A DNA stretch of 64,000 nucleotides from Coprococcus aceti (GTDB lineage Bacteria; Bacillota; Clostridia; Lachnospirales; Lachnospiraceae): assembly GCF_025567285.1 (NCBI RefSeq), contig NZ_JAOQJT010000008.1, positions 1-64,000 on the forward strand, in the 5' to 3' direction. This document shows, in pieces, positions 9,167 through 18,826 of the stretch. Under the pieces are notes generated by a model, which saw nothing but the letters and a program-made list of their open reading frames with translations, ran no database searches and was not told where the DNA came from. Numbering within the stretch: the stretch's first letter is position 1; each line of letters opens with the position of its first letter. The translations under genes were made by a program, and so were the position numbers.

Positions 9167-10999
9167 ATGTTACAGAATGTGAAGTTGCAGAATGTGATGC
9201 TGCAGATGAATCTGGATGTGAACTTGATAGAGTATCCTGAATTCAGCGCCATTGGAAAGGGAGAGGAATCACCATTTATATACGACTCAGAGAAGAAATG
9301 TCATGTTGTTGAGAAGCTCACAAAGGTTAATTTCATGAGCTATTACAACTGCATTCAGGTAAAACGCTGGTCAGAGTATACAGGGGTAAAGAACTTCAAG
9401 CTCCACCTCACAATGAAGGGAAAAGCTACAATATCCGTATATGCAATATATTCAGCATCCGTTGCGGTTACCTACAATCCACTTGTATCACAGGTAGTTG
9501 AGAGTGATGAGGTTTCAGAGGTGGTTGTGAACATACCAGAGACAGATAAGGCTCTTGTAGGTTTCTATATGGATACCCTGGAAGATACAGAGATATACAG
9601 CGGATACTATTCTGCTGACATCGAGGAGGACAGAATAAGAGATGTAAATATCTCTCTTGTCACAACAACATTCAAGAAGCAGGAATATATCAAGCGTAAT
9701 ATAGACCTCATCAAGTCAAATGTACTCTATGATGGAAGCGACCTCAAGGGACACATGTTCGTACACGTCATTGACAATGACAGAGAACTCGATCCATCAG
9801 AGCTCGACAGTGAGGATCTCAAGGTTTATATGAATAACAACGTAGGTGGAGCCGGCGGTTTCACCCGTGGAATGATAGAGGCACTGGAGCTTCCAAAGAA
9901 GCCTACACATGTACTCCTCATGGATGATGACGTTATGGTCATGCCAGAGAGTTTGTTCAGAACATATTATCTGCTCAGACTCCTCAAAGACGAGTACAAG
10001 AAGTGCTTCCTGAGTGGAGCCATGTTCGATTACGACATACGCCAGAAGCAGTATGAGGACGTGGGATTTGTCCACAAGGCAGACGGATCATACGGTCCGG
10101 TCAAGTCAGCTATGGATATGAGGCTTCTCAAGAACATAGTTGCAAATGAGAACTACAGTTTCAATGTCGATGATGCATATGCAGGCTGGTGGTACTGCTG
10201 TATACCTGTGGAGCACATTGAGGACAGAGGCTTACCACTTCCGGTATTTGTCAGAGGTGACGATGTAGAGTTCTCACTGAGAAATAAGCCGGGATTTATA
10301 GCACTTAATGGTATCTGTATATGGCATGTGGGATTTGCAGGCAAATTCAACGCCGCCATGGAGCTTTATCAGGTTCACAGAAACAGTTTTGTTATCCAGG
10401 CGGCAAGCGGAATATGCCAGGATGTGGATTTCCTTGCGAGAGTAAAGGGAATGTTCTGGAAGGATATAACCAGATTTGCATACAACAATGCTGAGCTGCT
10501 CATAGATTCCATTGAGGATTACCTCAAGGGACCAGAGTATATCATGCATCTTGACGGAGAGCAGAGCCTCAAGGAGCACAATGCTAAGAACGAGAAGCTT
10601 GTGCCGCTGGCAGAGCTTGGCTATGCAGGGGATCTTCCTACAGATCCATACAAGTATGAGAGTCTTAATCTGTTCCGCAAGGCAATGTATGTGCTCACGA
10701 TAAACGGACATCTTCTTCCAAACTTCATGCTCAGAAGAACACCGTATATCATCGCGTACGACTGGTTCTTTGTTCCGGGAAAGAATTACATGAAGAAGAC
10801 TCTCGTTGCCGTGAACAAGAACGGTGGAACAGGAGTCAGAAGAACAATCAACAGAAAGCGTTGTTTTGCGCTTATAAAGAGATATAGAAAAGTATTGGCT
10901 AAATACAAGAAGACACATGTGGAAGTTGAGCAGGCTTACAGAAATGCATTTGACGAGATGAAGACAACTAAGTTCTGGAAGGAATATCTGCATATATAA
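9167..10999 (+). CDS. Galactofuranosyltransferase, GlfT2-like
   Basis: A 610-residue GT2 enzyme with the layout of mycobacterial GlfT2. An N-terminal beta-rich domain (about residues 1-150) is followed by a GT-A domain with NNVGGAGGFTRGM, the metal site LLMDDDVMVMPES, and WWYCCIPVEHIEDRGLPLPV leading into FVRGDDVEFS and IWHVGF. A helical C-terminal region follows. It likely polymerises or adds galactofuranose from UDP-Galf, which Glf four kilobases downstream would supply. AGGAGG lies eight bases before the ATG. The first residues show a small tandem repeat (LQNVKLQNVMLQM). The acceptor is unknown. Confidence 0.88.
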   Translation: MLQNVKLQNVMLQMNLDVNLIEYPEFSAIGKGEESPFIYDSEKKCHVVEKLTKVNFMSYYNCIQVKRWSEYTGVKNFKLHLTMKGKATISVYAIYSASVAVTYNPLVSQVVESDEVSEVVVNIPETDKALVGFYMDTLEDTEIYSGYYSADIEEDRIRDVNISLVTTTFKKQEYIKRNIDLIKSNVLYDGSDLKGHMFVHVIDNDRELDPSELDSEDLKVYMNNNVGGAGGFTRGMIEALELPKKPTHVLLMDDDVMVMPESLFRTYYLLRLLKDEYKKCFLSGAMFDYDIRQKQYEDVGFVHKADGSYGPVKSAMDMRLLKNIVANENYSFNVDDAYAGWWYCCIPVEHIEDRGLPLPVFVRGDDVEFSLRNKPGFIALNGICIWHVGFAGKFNAAMELYQVHRNSFVIQAASGICQDVDFLARVKGMFWKDITRFAYNNAELLIDSIEDYLKGPEYIMHLDGEQSLKEHNAKNEKLVPLAELGYAGDLPTDPYKYESLNLFRKAMYVLTINGHLLPNFMLRRTPYIIAYDWFFVPGKNYMKKTLVAVNKNGGTGVRRTINRKRCFALIKRYRKVLAKYKKTHVEVEQAYRNAFDEMKTTKFWKEYLHI

Positions 11000-11027
11000 A
11001 GTGATATGGAAGGAGTATCTTTAGGGT

Positions 11028-13598
11028 ATGGCTACTATTAAAGGTATAAAAAACCGTTTGGCGGCTGCGGGAAGAGCACTGGGGGGAGATTACACCTCAG
11101 AGAAGAACGGTTCGAAGCCAAAGGATAAGCTCAAGGCGTCCCAGCGAGTAAATGCGGCGCAGAGGGCGATGAGCGGTGATTACGCTCTCAGAGACGGCAA
11201 AAAGCCTGTTGTAAAGGTCGAGCCTGCTGAGATCAGGATGAATAAGGTATTCACCACGAAGGAAAAAGCAGAGCCTGAGATCAAAGTGTTTGAGAAGCAG
11301 GAGAGTGCCAGACAGAGAGAAGAAGAGCGAGTAGAGTGGAGAAAGAAAGCGGTGAGACGCGACAGCGACAAGACAGTCGGATGCATACATCCTGATTACT
11401 GCTGTGGCTGCGGCGCGTGCTACAGTGTATGTCCGGTAAATGCTATAAGCATGAAGTATGATTCAGAGGGATTTCTTGCTCCTGTAGTGGATCGCAGCAA
11501 ATGTACAAACTGCGGTCTGTGCAGAAAGATCTGTCCATCTATAAATCTTGAGTATAAGAACACTGTCGAGCCTGCATGCTATGCGGCATATGCAGACGAT
11601 GAGATAAGGGCAAAGAGTTCGTCAGGTGGAATATTCACACTGCTGGCTGAGTATGCATTTGAGCAGGGTGGAGCTGTATGCGGAGCAGGATACACAGACG
11701 ATTTCAAGGTTGAACACTTTATCATAGAGAGCCCGGATGATCTGGACAAGCTCAGAAAATCCAAGTATGTTCAGGCTGATGCATCGAAGGTGTATGCGGA
11801 CGTTAAGAAGATACTCAAGGAAGGCAGAGTGGTAGTATTCTGCGGATGCGGATGTCAGGTCGCAGGACTTTACGCAACACTCAAGAATGTGGATATATCA
11901 AATCTCTACACAATAGATCTGATGTGCCACGGCGGCCCATCGCCAAAGCTGTTCGATGATTATCTGAACAAATACCACGACAAGGATCAGGGCAAGGTTG
12001 CTGATGTTGGATTCAGAGACAAGGACTACTTCGGCTGGTCTACAGAGATGACTGTAAAGTACACTGACGGAACAGTTTATCACAGAACAAGGACACAGGA
12101 TCCATATTACAGAGCATTCCTTCCTTGTATATCGACGAGAAAGTTCTGTGGACACTGCGCATATGCGAAGCTTCCGAGAACAGGTGATATAACACTTGCA
12201 GATTTCTGGGGAATTCAGAAGTACAACAGAGATTACACTGACGGCAAGGGAACATCCATTGTGTCAGTCAACAGTCCACAGGGTGAAAAGATATATGCTG
12301 CCATAGCAGACAAGCTGCTCCTGAACAAGGAGATACCTCGTGATGATGTACTCAAGACAGGACAGCCATTTGACCACTGCTTCAAGAATCATCCTGCCAG
12401 ACAGAGATATTTTGAGCAGATAAAGAATGGCTCATCCATGGAGAAGGCATACGATTATGCCATCAAGGACAAGTACGATGTAGGTATATATGGCGTGTGG
12501 TTCGGTGCGAACTACGGAAGTGTTGCTACCTATTACGCACTTCACGAGATCATCAGATCATTTGGTCTGTCAGTGCTCATGATAGACATGCCTGCAGCCA
12601 AGACCGGAGCCGGCAAGCCTGACACCCATGCGAGAAGATTTGCAAAGGCACATTACCATGAGAGCAAGAGATACACACTGAAGGATATGAGAGAGCTCAA
12701 TTCCAAGGTCGATACATTCATCATGGGATCAGATCAGGTGTGGAACAGAGGTATAAGCAGAGGCTTCGGCTTCTCATTCTATTTCGATTTTGTTGAGCCG
12801 GATAAGAAGAAGATCGCATTCTCTGCATCATTTGGACATGACAGGGATTTCTGTAATGTACAGGACAGGGAGACGATATCTGAATACATGAGACAGTTTG
12901 ATGGAATATCCATCAGAGAGACCAGTGGAGTTGAGATCTGTAAGGATGTGTATGGAATAGATGCGGTGAGAGTTCTCGATCCTGTATTTGTTGCAGACAG
13001 AAAGGTATTCGATTCACTGGCAGACAAGGCAAAGAAGAAGCACGATGGCAAATATATGCTTGCATATATACTTGATCCAACTCCGGAGAAGAGAGCCGCA
13101 GTGGTTGAGGTTTCAGAGAAGCTCGGCCTTGAGGTAGTTGTTCTTCTGGACGGACGTCCAAAGGACCCGGTGAAGAACCGTCAGATCATGGATATGGACG
13201 ACAAGATCGTCGACGACATAACAGTCGAGGACTGGCTGAACTATTTCAGAAATGCAGATTTCGTTCTCACTGATTCATGCCACGGAATAAGCTTCTCACT
13301 TGTATTTGAGACAAACTTTATCGGACTTGCAAACAGTGCAAGAGGAATGACAAGATTTGAATCCCTCGTGGATGTATTCCAGGTGAGAGATCATTACGTT
13401 CAGGATGCGGCAGACATTCTTGGAAATGATGAGCTGTTGAAGCCTGTGGATTACGACAATGTTAATAAGATACTTATGTCAGAGAGGGAGAGATCCCTTG
13501 CATGGCTTAAGGAAGTATTGTTCAGACCTAAGGAGTTTGAGGGTTATAGAGCATATCCAATTATAGATAAGAGATTGGCGGAAGATAAGGAGGATTAA
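11028..13598 (+). CDS. Fusion protein: 2x[4Fe-4S] ferredoxin / FrhB-like / polysaccharide pyruvyltransferase
   Basis: An 856-residue three-part protein. Residues 1-115 are basic, low-complexity and carry two copies of an AAxRAxxGDY motif. Residues about 120-172 form a two-cluster ferredoxin (CCGCGACYSVCPVNA, CTNCGLCRKICPS). Residues about 178-450 match the coenzyme F420 hydrogenase/dehydrogenase beta-subunit family (AKSSSGGIFTLLAEYAF, VVVFCGCGCQVAGL, DLMCHGGPSP, TRKFCGHCAYAKLPRTGDIT). Residues about 480-800 are a polysaccharide pyruvyltransferase domain (VWFGANYGSVATYYALHE, FIMGSDQVWNRG, FVLTDSCHGISFSLVF). It presumably modifies the operon's glycan; pyruvylation is inferred from the family, and the redox part's partner is unknown. 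Confidence 0.9.
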   Translation: MATIKGIKNRLAAAGRALGGDYTSEKNGSKPKDKLKASQRVNAAQRAMSGDYALRDGKKPVVKVEPAEIRMNKVFTTKEKAEPEIKVFEKQESARQREEERVEWRKKAVRRDSDKTVGCIHPDYCCGCGACYSVCPVNAISMKYDSEGFLAPVVDRSKCTNCGLCRKICPSINLEYKNTVEPACYAAYADDEIRAKSSSGGIFTLLAEYAFEQGGAVCGAGYTDDFKVEHFIIESPDDLDKLRKSKYVQADASKVYADVKKILKEGRVVVFCGCGCQVAGLYATLKNVDISNLYTIDLMCHGGPSPKLFDDYLNKYHDKDQGKVADVGFRDKDYFGWSTEMTVKYTDGTVYHRTRTQDPYYRAFLPCISTRKFCGHCAYAKLPRTGDITLADFWGIQKYNRDYTDGKGTSIVSVNSPQGEKIYAAIADKLLLNKEIPRDDVLKTGQPFDHCFKNHPARQRYFEQIKNGSSMEKAYDYAIKDKYDVGIYGVWFGANYGSVATYYALHEIIRSFGLSVLMIDMPAAKTGAGKPDTHARRFAKAHYHESKRYTLKDMRELNSKVDTFIMGSDQVWNRGISRGFGFSFYFDFVEPDKKKIAFSASFGHDRDFCNVQDRETISEYMRQFDGISIRETSGVEICKDVYGIDAVRVLDPVFVADRKVFDSLADKAKKKHDGKYMLAYILDPTPEKRAAVVEVSEKLGLEVVVLLDGRPKDPVKNRQIMDMDDKIVDDITVEDWLNYFRNADFVLTDSCHGISFSLVFETNFIGLANSARGMTRFESLVDVFQVRDHYVQDAADILGNDELLKPVDYDNVNKILMSERERSLAWLKEVLFRPKEFEGYRAYPIIDKRLAEDKED

Positions 13599-13603
13599 GT
13601 AAC

Positions 13604-14704
13604 ATGGCAAAGTATGATTACCTCATAGTAGGAGCCGGATTATTCGGCGCAGTATTTGCATACGAGGCAGGCAAGAGAGGCAAGAGCTGTCTGGTTATAG
13701 ACAAGCGTCCACATATTGCCGGCAACATTTACACAGAGCAGGTGGAGGGTATAAATGTTCACAAGTATGGCGCACATATATTCCACACATCTGACAAGAA
13801 GATCTGGGAGTATGTAAACCAGTTTGCAGAGTTCAACAACTACATTAACTCACCTGTAGCTTCATACAAGGATGAGCTGTACAACCTTCCATTCAACATG
13901 AACACATTCAGCAAGATGTGGGGAATCAAGAAGCCTTCAGAGGCAAAGGCAATCATCGAGAAGCAGATCGCAGATCTGAACATTGGAGAGCCAAAGAACC
14001 TTGAGGAGCAGGCACTCAAGCTTGCCGGTACAGATGTGTATGAGAAGCTTGTCAAGGGATACACAGAGAAGCAGTGGGGAAGACCATGTACAGAGCTTCC
14101 TGCATTCATTATCAAGAGACTGCCTCTGAGATTCATATACGACAACAACTACTTCAATGACCGTTTCCAGGGAATCCCAATGGGCGGATACACACAGATC
14201 ATTGAGAAGATGCTTGAGGGCGCTGAGGTCAAGACTGACACAGATTACTTCGATTTTATCAAGGAGAATCCTGACATCGCAGACAAGACTGTATACACAG
14301 GTATGATCGATGAGTTCTTCGGATTCCAGTACGGACCACTTGAGTACCGTTCAGTAAGATTCGAGACAGAGGTACTCGATGAGGAAAACTACCAGGGAAA
14401 TGCTGTTGTGAACTACACACACAGAGATGTTCCATACACAAGAATAATCGAGCACAAGCACTTTGAGTTTGGAAAGCAGCCAAAGACAGTTATCAGCCGT
14501 GAGTATTCAGCAGAGTGGAAGCCGGGCGTAGAGCCATACTACCCTGTAAACAACGACAAGAACAATGCGCTTTACGAGAAGTACAGGGAGCTTGCAGAGA
14601 CACGCAAGGATGTAATATTCGGCGGAAGACTTGGACAGTACAAGTATTATGATATGGACAAGGTAATCGCAGCAGCACTTGAGTGTGTTGAGGCAGAGTT
14701 CTAA
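13604..14704 (+). CDS. glf: UDP-galactopyranose mutase
   Basis: Flavoenzyme converting UDP-galactopyranose to UDP-galactofuranose. The 366-residue product has the FAD-binding N-terminus YDYLIVGAGLFGAVFAYEAG, the GNIYTE segment, HKYGAHIFHTS, the YTEKQWGRP segment, and the C-terminal GRLGQYKYYDMDKVIAAAL. It starts five bases after the preceding stop. It closes the glycan operon and links galE (UDP-Gal supply) to the GlfT2-like transferase. Confidence 0.97.
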   Translation: MAKYDYLIVGAGLFGAVFAYEAGKRGKSCLVIDKRPHIAGNIYTEQVEGINVHKYGAHIFHTSDKKIWEYVNQFAEFNNYINSPVASYKDELYNLPFNMNTFSKMWGIKKPSEAKAIIEKQIADLNIGEPKNLEEQALKLAGTDVYEKLVKGYTEKQWGRPCTELPAFIIKRLPLRFIYDNNYFNDRFQGIPMGGYTQIIEKMLEGAEVKTDTDYFDFIKENPDIADKTVYTGMIDEFFGFQYGPLEYRSVRFETEVLDEENYQGNAVVNYTHRDVPYTRIIEHKHFEFGKQPKTVISREYSAEWKPGVEPYYPVNNDKNNALYEKYRELAETRKDVIFGGRLGQYKYYDMDKVIAAALECVEAEF

Positions 14705-14736
14705 TCGTAAGATAGAGCATATTATAAAGCCATACA

Positions 14737-14783
14737 AAGGGACGCATACCGGAATACAGATTTTCCGTATATGCGTCCTTTTT
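14737..14783 (+). terminator. Terminator after glf
   Basis: AAGGGACGCATA at 14737-14748 pairs with TATGCGTCCTT, with inner GGAA/TTCC pairs, followed by a T run. It marks the end of the glycan operon. Confidence 0.85.
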
Positions 14784-14931
14784 GCGTGCCGGAAGCATGG
14801 GTGATACGGCAAAATAAAAAAGATATACACTTTCGACAGAACGTGATAGAATTATACTAATTATGGGCATGTTATTTGGTGGATACGGTGCCCAGGGGGT
14901 AAAAATTAAAAGGGTAAAGGGTGTATATGTT

Positions 14932-17900
14932 ATGACAAGGAAGAGGATTGCGGTACTGACAGCCCAGGCTGATGAGTACACCCAGGGTAGATTCCTCTCG
15001 GGGTTTTTTGAGAAGGCATTTCAGCTTGATTATGATGTGTGCGTGTTCTCAATGTATCTGAAGTATCAGGATACAGCTAGCAGAGAAGTGGGAGACGCCA
15101 ACATATTCAACCTGATAGAATTTGACAAATATGATGCGGTGGTCATATGTACTGACAGGATCAGGACGCCGGGAACAGAGGAGGGACTCCGGTGGCGTGT
15201 GGAGCATGAGTTTGATGGCCCGGTACTGATAGTCGGCGACGAGATAGAAGGATATAAATCCATAAATATTGATCACAGAAAGAATATATGCGGGCTTACG
15301 GATCATCTCATAGAAGAGCACGGATACCGTGATATAGTGCTGCTTGATGGCTGGGAGAATACTACCAATTCCGAGCTGAAGAAGCAGGGATTCTTTGACA
15401 GCATGAAGAGTCATGGTATCGATGTGGATGAATCGTCGGTTTACTATGGCAATAACTGGTTTGACTCAGGACGCCGGACCGCAATGGAGATAACAGAGAA
15501 CAGAGACAGACTTCCACAGGCTGTGGTGTGTGCCAGTGATCACATGGCACTGGGGCTGGCGGCTGAGCTGGAACAGAGAGGCGTGAGGGTCCCTGAGGAT
15601 ATAGCGATAACGGGATATGACGCTGCGGAGACGAACGATGACAGAGTCATACCGCTGACATCGGTTGATATACCTGCAAAGGTTGACGGCGAGTACGCCG
15701 CAAAATGGATAGACGCAGAGATAAACGGAAGATCTCTGGAGAACTATAGGAGCAGTGCGTCTATACACTGGGGAAAAAGCTGTGGATGTGAGCAGTGTAC
15801 GGAGAAGCCGGGAAAGAGAGACGTGACGGCATGGGATATGAACGCTCAGCCGGGAAGCTATGGTTCATACTATAACCATATGATGGAGGATCTGTTATCC
15901 CAGAGAGATTACAGGGAATTCTACAATACCATATTCCAGTATGCCCACACGGATGGCAACATGAGCAGTTTCAGTCTCTGCCTGAATGAATATTGGAAGT
16001 TTCCTGAGGTCATGATGGGGTCAAATGCACTGAGAGTCGGATACACGAAGAATATATACAGGGTCATCAGAAGCTGCGGTGATGGAGACGGTGCGATAGA
16101 TTTCGATGACTGTTTTGACGTGTCCAGACTGATACCTGAGCTGGATGCAGACAGGGACAGACCTGAGGCTTACATATTCACTCCACTCAATTTCGACGAC
16201 AGATGTTTTGGATATGCGGTTGTGAGCTATGGAAGCGAGTGCAGGGCGTACGATATTTCATATAGCACATGGATCAAGCAGATCATGCAGGGCATGGAGG
16301 CGTTCTACAGACAGGCGAGTCTTCAGAAGCTTCTGGACAAGGTCAATGCATCGCAGATCCGTGATGATCTGACCGGAGTGTACAATTATAACGGATTTAT
16401 GGCGAGGTGCAGGGATATGTGTAACGATGCCGTTGCACATGGCAGGAGCATTGAGCTGCTGGCTATAGATATAAAGGGACTGGGACAGATAAATGCAAGT
16501 CTCGGCAGAAAGGTCGGGGACGAGGCCATACAGGCACTTGCCAGAATGATCTCGGCATCCCTTGAGAAATCCGACGTATGTATGAGAATGTGTAACGATG
16601 AGTTCATCGTGGCATATCAGGTGATGGGAGATGCGGAGGATCACGCAGACGCCATAGTTAAGAGTGTGGAGAGCCGTACCAGGGAGTTTAACAGGAAAAA
16701 TGGCGACAATTTTGTCATGGAGATATGCTATGCGGTGGACAGACAGATGGTTGCGAATGCGGAGGCTCTGGACAACTATGTGAACGCACTCATAAGCAAC
16801 AAGAACAATGCCAAGATGAAGGCGTACATTGAGAGCACGAGAAATGCAGAGCTGTCACAGGAGGATATAGAGAAGGACAAGCTTGCCACGGAGATTCTTG
16901 ACAGGAATCTGCTCACATATCATTTCCAGCCTATAGTTAATGCCCGCACAGGTCAGATTTATGCCTATGAGGTGCTCATGAGATCGGCAGGAGAGCAGTA
17001 CATGTCTCCTCTCGACATAATACAGAGTGCTGAGAGACTTGGACGTTTGAGCGATGTGGAGAGAGCCACATTTATCAATGTGTTGAGACTCGTTGAGGAC
17101 AAGCGAGAGGAACTTGAGGGCAGAAAGATATTCTTTAACAGTATACCGGGCTGCAGGCTGTCGGAGGAGGACACCGCTGTTATAGAGAGCAAACTCAGGG
17201 AATTTGGTGGACAGGTGGTCGTGGAATTCACCGAGGAGGCTGAGATGAGCGACCAGCTACTGGATCAGATAAAGGACAAGTACGGCAGGATGAACATAGA
17301 GACTGCCATAGATGACTATGGCTCAGGTTATTCAAATGTCAACAATCTTCTCAGATATATGCCGCGTTACGTGAAGATAGACAGGATGCTCATGACAAAT
17401 ATACATGAGGATCCGCAGAAGCAGCATTTTGTTAAGGATATTATAGAATTTGCGCATGACAATGATATCGTCACTCTGGCGGAGGGCGTTGAGCTGGATG
17501 TTGAACTCAAGGAGGTCATCAGACTTGGCGCAGATCTCATTCAGGGTTACTACACGGCGAAGCCTTCACCGGAGGCGATTGCCGAGATAGATAAGAGGAT
17601 CATAAACGAGATAGTCCAGTACAATCAGAACGAGATCACAAAGTATGGCAAGAAGACCTATGTCATAACCGATGAAGACGAGATATCGATGGTTCAGCTT
17701 GCATTTAACAAATATACGGCGCTTGATTTCAAGAAGATAGATGACCAGTACAGGTACGTCAACATGACAGGTACACCGGGCTTCAAGTCCAACATGCTGA
17801 TAACCATAGGAGACGGCTTCAGAGGCGAGCTCAGGGTGGACAGCATAAGCCTTGGAGGAGAGAAGGGCATACCTTGTATAAAGATAGAAGACAACTGCGA

Positions 17901-18729
17901 TGTCAGGATAGTCCTCACCGGGGACAATGAGCTGCGCACAGGCGGTATACAGGTAGCCGAGTCGTCAAAGCTCGAGCTTGCCGGAGATGGAGATCTGAGG
18001 ATCACACTTGCGGGTGGCAGATACTTTGGAATAGGAAACGATTTTGCATCGAGACACGGAGATCTGTATTTCAATCAGGATGGAACGCTGTCCATAACGG
18101 CCACCGGAATGAGGGGCATTGGAATAGGATCCGGCCTTGGCGGTAATATATATATTGGACACGGACGATACGAGATAGATCAGAGAGGTCAGGAGGGTGT
18201 GATGATAGGCTGTATGGACAGCGACTGCACTCTTCACATAGAGAACTGTGACATGGAGATATACAATGGAATCGCCAGAAGTGTATCCATAGGCTCATAT
18301 AACGGAAGCGCGGATATAGCTATTGACAATATATCCGGCAAGATATCCGGGGCATCCATCTCGACAGCAGTCATAGGAACCATGAATGGAAAGTCCTGCA
18401 GGGTTGCCATGAAGAATATCAATATTACCATGAACATCAGGGCAAATGAATGTTATGGTATAGGCTGCCGTGAGGGCGATACGGACGTCAGCATACAGTA
18501 CGCTTACGTCAAGGTGGTGGCACAGGGCAAGGATGCCTACGCCATGGGTAACAGCACCCACACCGCCAGACTGGAATTTTCCAACTCGGATATCAACACA
18601 CAGGTGATCAACAGTGTGGGAACTGATATAGGTGCAGAGGAGAAAAATATCGTGATCGGTAACGGCAGAGTGAGCTTCATGGTGAACGGAATATCAAAGA
18701 ACAGGGAAGTGCAGATGGCCGATCTGTAG
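14932..18729 (+). CDS. Sugar-sensor / GGDEF / EAL / beta-helix fusion (c-di-GMP signalling)
   Basis: A 1265-residue, apparently cytoplasmic protein: no signal peptide or membrane segment is visible. Residues 1-300 resemble the effector domain of LacI regulators (ICGLTDHLIEEHGYRDIVLLDG, VVCASDHMALGLAAEL, IAITGYDA) but lack the DNA-binding helices. A GGDEF domain follows, with its motif changed to CNDEF (residues 554-558) and the inhibitory RxxD site changed to EKSD. It is probably inactive as a cyclase. The EAL domain keeps the metal and catalytic residues (YEVLMR, FNSIPG, DDYGSGYSN, VKIDR, EGVE, QGYYTAKP), so phosphodiesterase activity is plausible. Residues about 950-1255 are repeated short beta-strands with GIGIG, MIGCM and SIGSY turns, like a right-handed beta-helix. 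The start at 14932 is preferred over an ATG at 14863, which sits directly on a -10-like TATACT. Confidence 0.85.
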   Translation: MTRKRIAVLTAQADEYTQGRFLSGFFEKAFQLDYDVCVFSMYLKYQDTASREVGDANIFNLIEFDKYDAVVICTDRIRTPGTEEGLRWRVEHEFDGPVLIVGDEIEGYKSINIDHRKNICGLTDHLIEEHGYRDIVLLDGWENTTNSELKKQGFFDSMKSHGIDVDESSVYYGNNWFDSGRRTAMEITENRDRLPQAVVCASDHMALGLAAELEQRGVRVPEDIAITGYDAAETNDDRVIPLTSVDIPAKVDGEYAAKWIDAEINGRSLENYRSSASIHWGKSCGCEQCTEKPGKRDVTAWDMNAQPGSYGSYYNHMMEDLLSQRDYREFYNTIFQYAHTDGNMSSFSLCLNEYWKFPEVMMGSNALRVGYTKNIYRVIRSCGDGDGAIDFDDCFDVSRLIPELDADRDRPEAYIFTPLNFDDRCFGYAVVSYGSECRAYDISYSTWIKQIMQGMEAFYRQASLQKLLDKVNASQIRDDLTGVYNYNGFMARCRDMCNDAVAHGRSIELLAIDIKGLGQINASLGRKVGDEAIQALARMISASLEKSDVCMRMCNDEFIVAYQVMGDAEDHADAIVKSVESRTREFNRKNGDNFVMEICYAVDRQMVANAEALDNYVNALISNKNNAKMKAYIESTRNAELSQEDIEKDKLATEILDRNLLTYHFQPIVNARTGQIYAYEVLMRSAGEQYMSPLDIIQSAERLGRLSDVERATFINVLRLVEDKREELEGRKIFFNSIPGCRLSEEDTAVIESKLREFGGQVVVEFTEEAEMSDQLLDQIKDKYGRMNIETAIDDYGSGYSNVNNLLRYMPRYVKIDRMLMTNIHEDPQKQHFVKDIIEFAHDNDIVTLAEGVELDVELKEVIRLGADLIQGYYTAKPSPEAIAEIDKRIINEIVQYNQNEITKYGKKTYVITDEDEISMVQLAFNKYTALDFKKIDDQYRYVNMTGTPGFKSNMLITIGDGFRGELRVDSISLGGEKGIPCIKIEDNCDVRIVLTGDNELRTGGIQVAESSKLELAGDGDLRITLAGGRYFGIGNDFASRHGDLYFNQDGTLSITATGMRGIGIGSGLGGNIYIGHGRYEIDQRGQEGVMIGCMDSDCTLHIENCDMEIYNGIARSVSIGSYNGSADIAIDNISGKISGASISTAVIGTMNGKSCRVAMKNINITMNIRANECYGIGCREGDTDVSIQYAYVKVVAQGKDAYAMGNSTHTARLEFSNSDINTQVINSVGTDIGAEEKNIVIGNGRVSFMVNGISKNREVQMADL

Positions 18730-18767
18730 GCGCCTATTCCGAAGCGTACAGTTAATCATTATTAATA

Positions 18768-18796
18768 TTGTGTTGTTGACTGTTGTGAAGTATAAT
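18768..18796 (+). promoter_or_regulatory. Probable promoter of the MBOAT/DHHW pair
   Basis: TTGTGT at 18768-18773, a 17-base spacer and a perfect TATAAT at 18791-18796, about 30 bases before the MBOAT start. Confidence 0.6.
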
Positions 18797-18826
18797 ACAG
18801 CCGATTGACATGATGGGAGAATATTT

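Noticed and set aside
14863..14931. ATG at 14863 as the start of the sensor-GGDEF-EAL protein
   Set aside because: It follows a -10-like TATACT by a few bases with no room for a ribosome binding site; the sensor fold starts at 14932 after AAAGGG.
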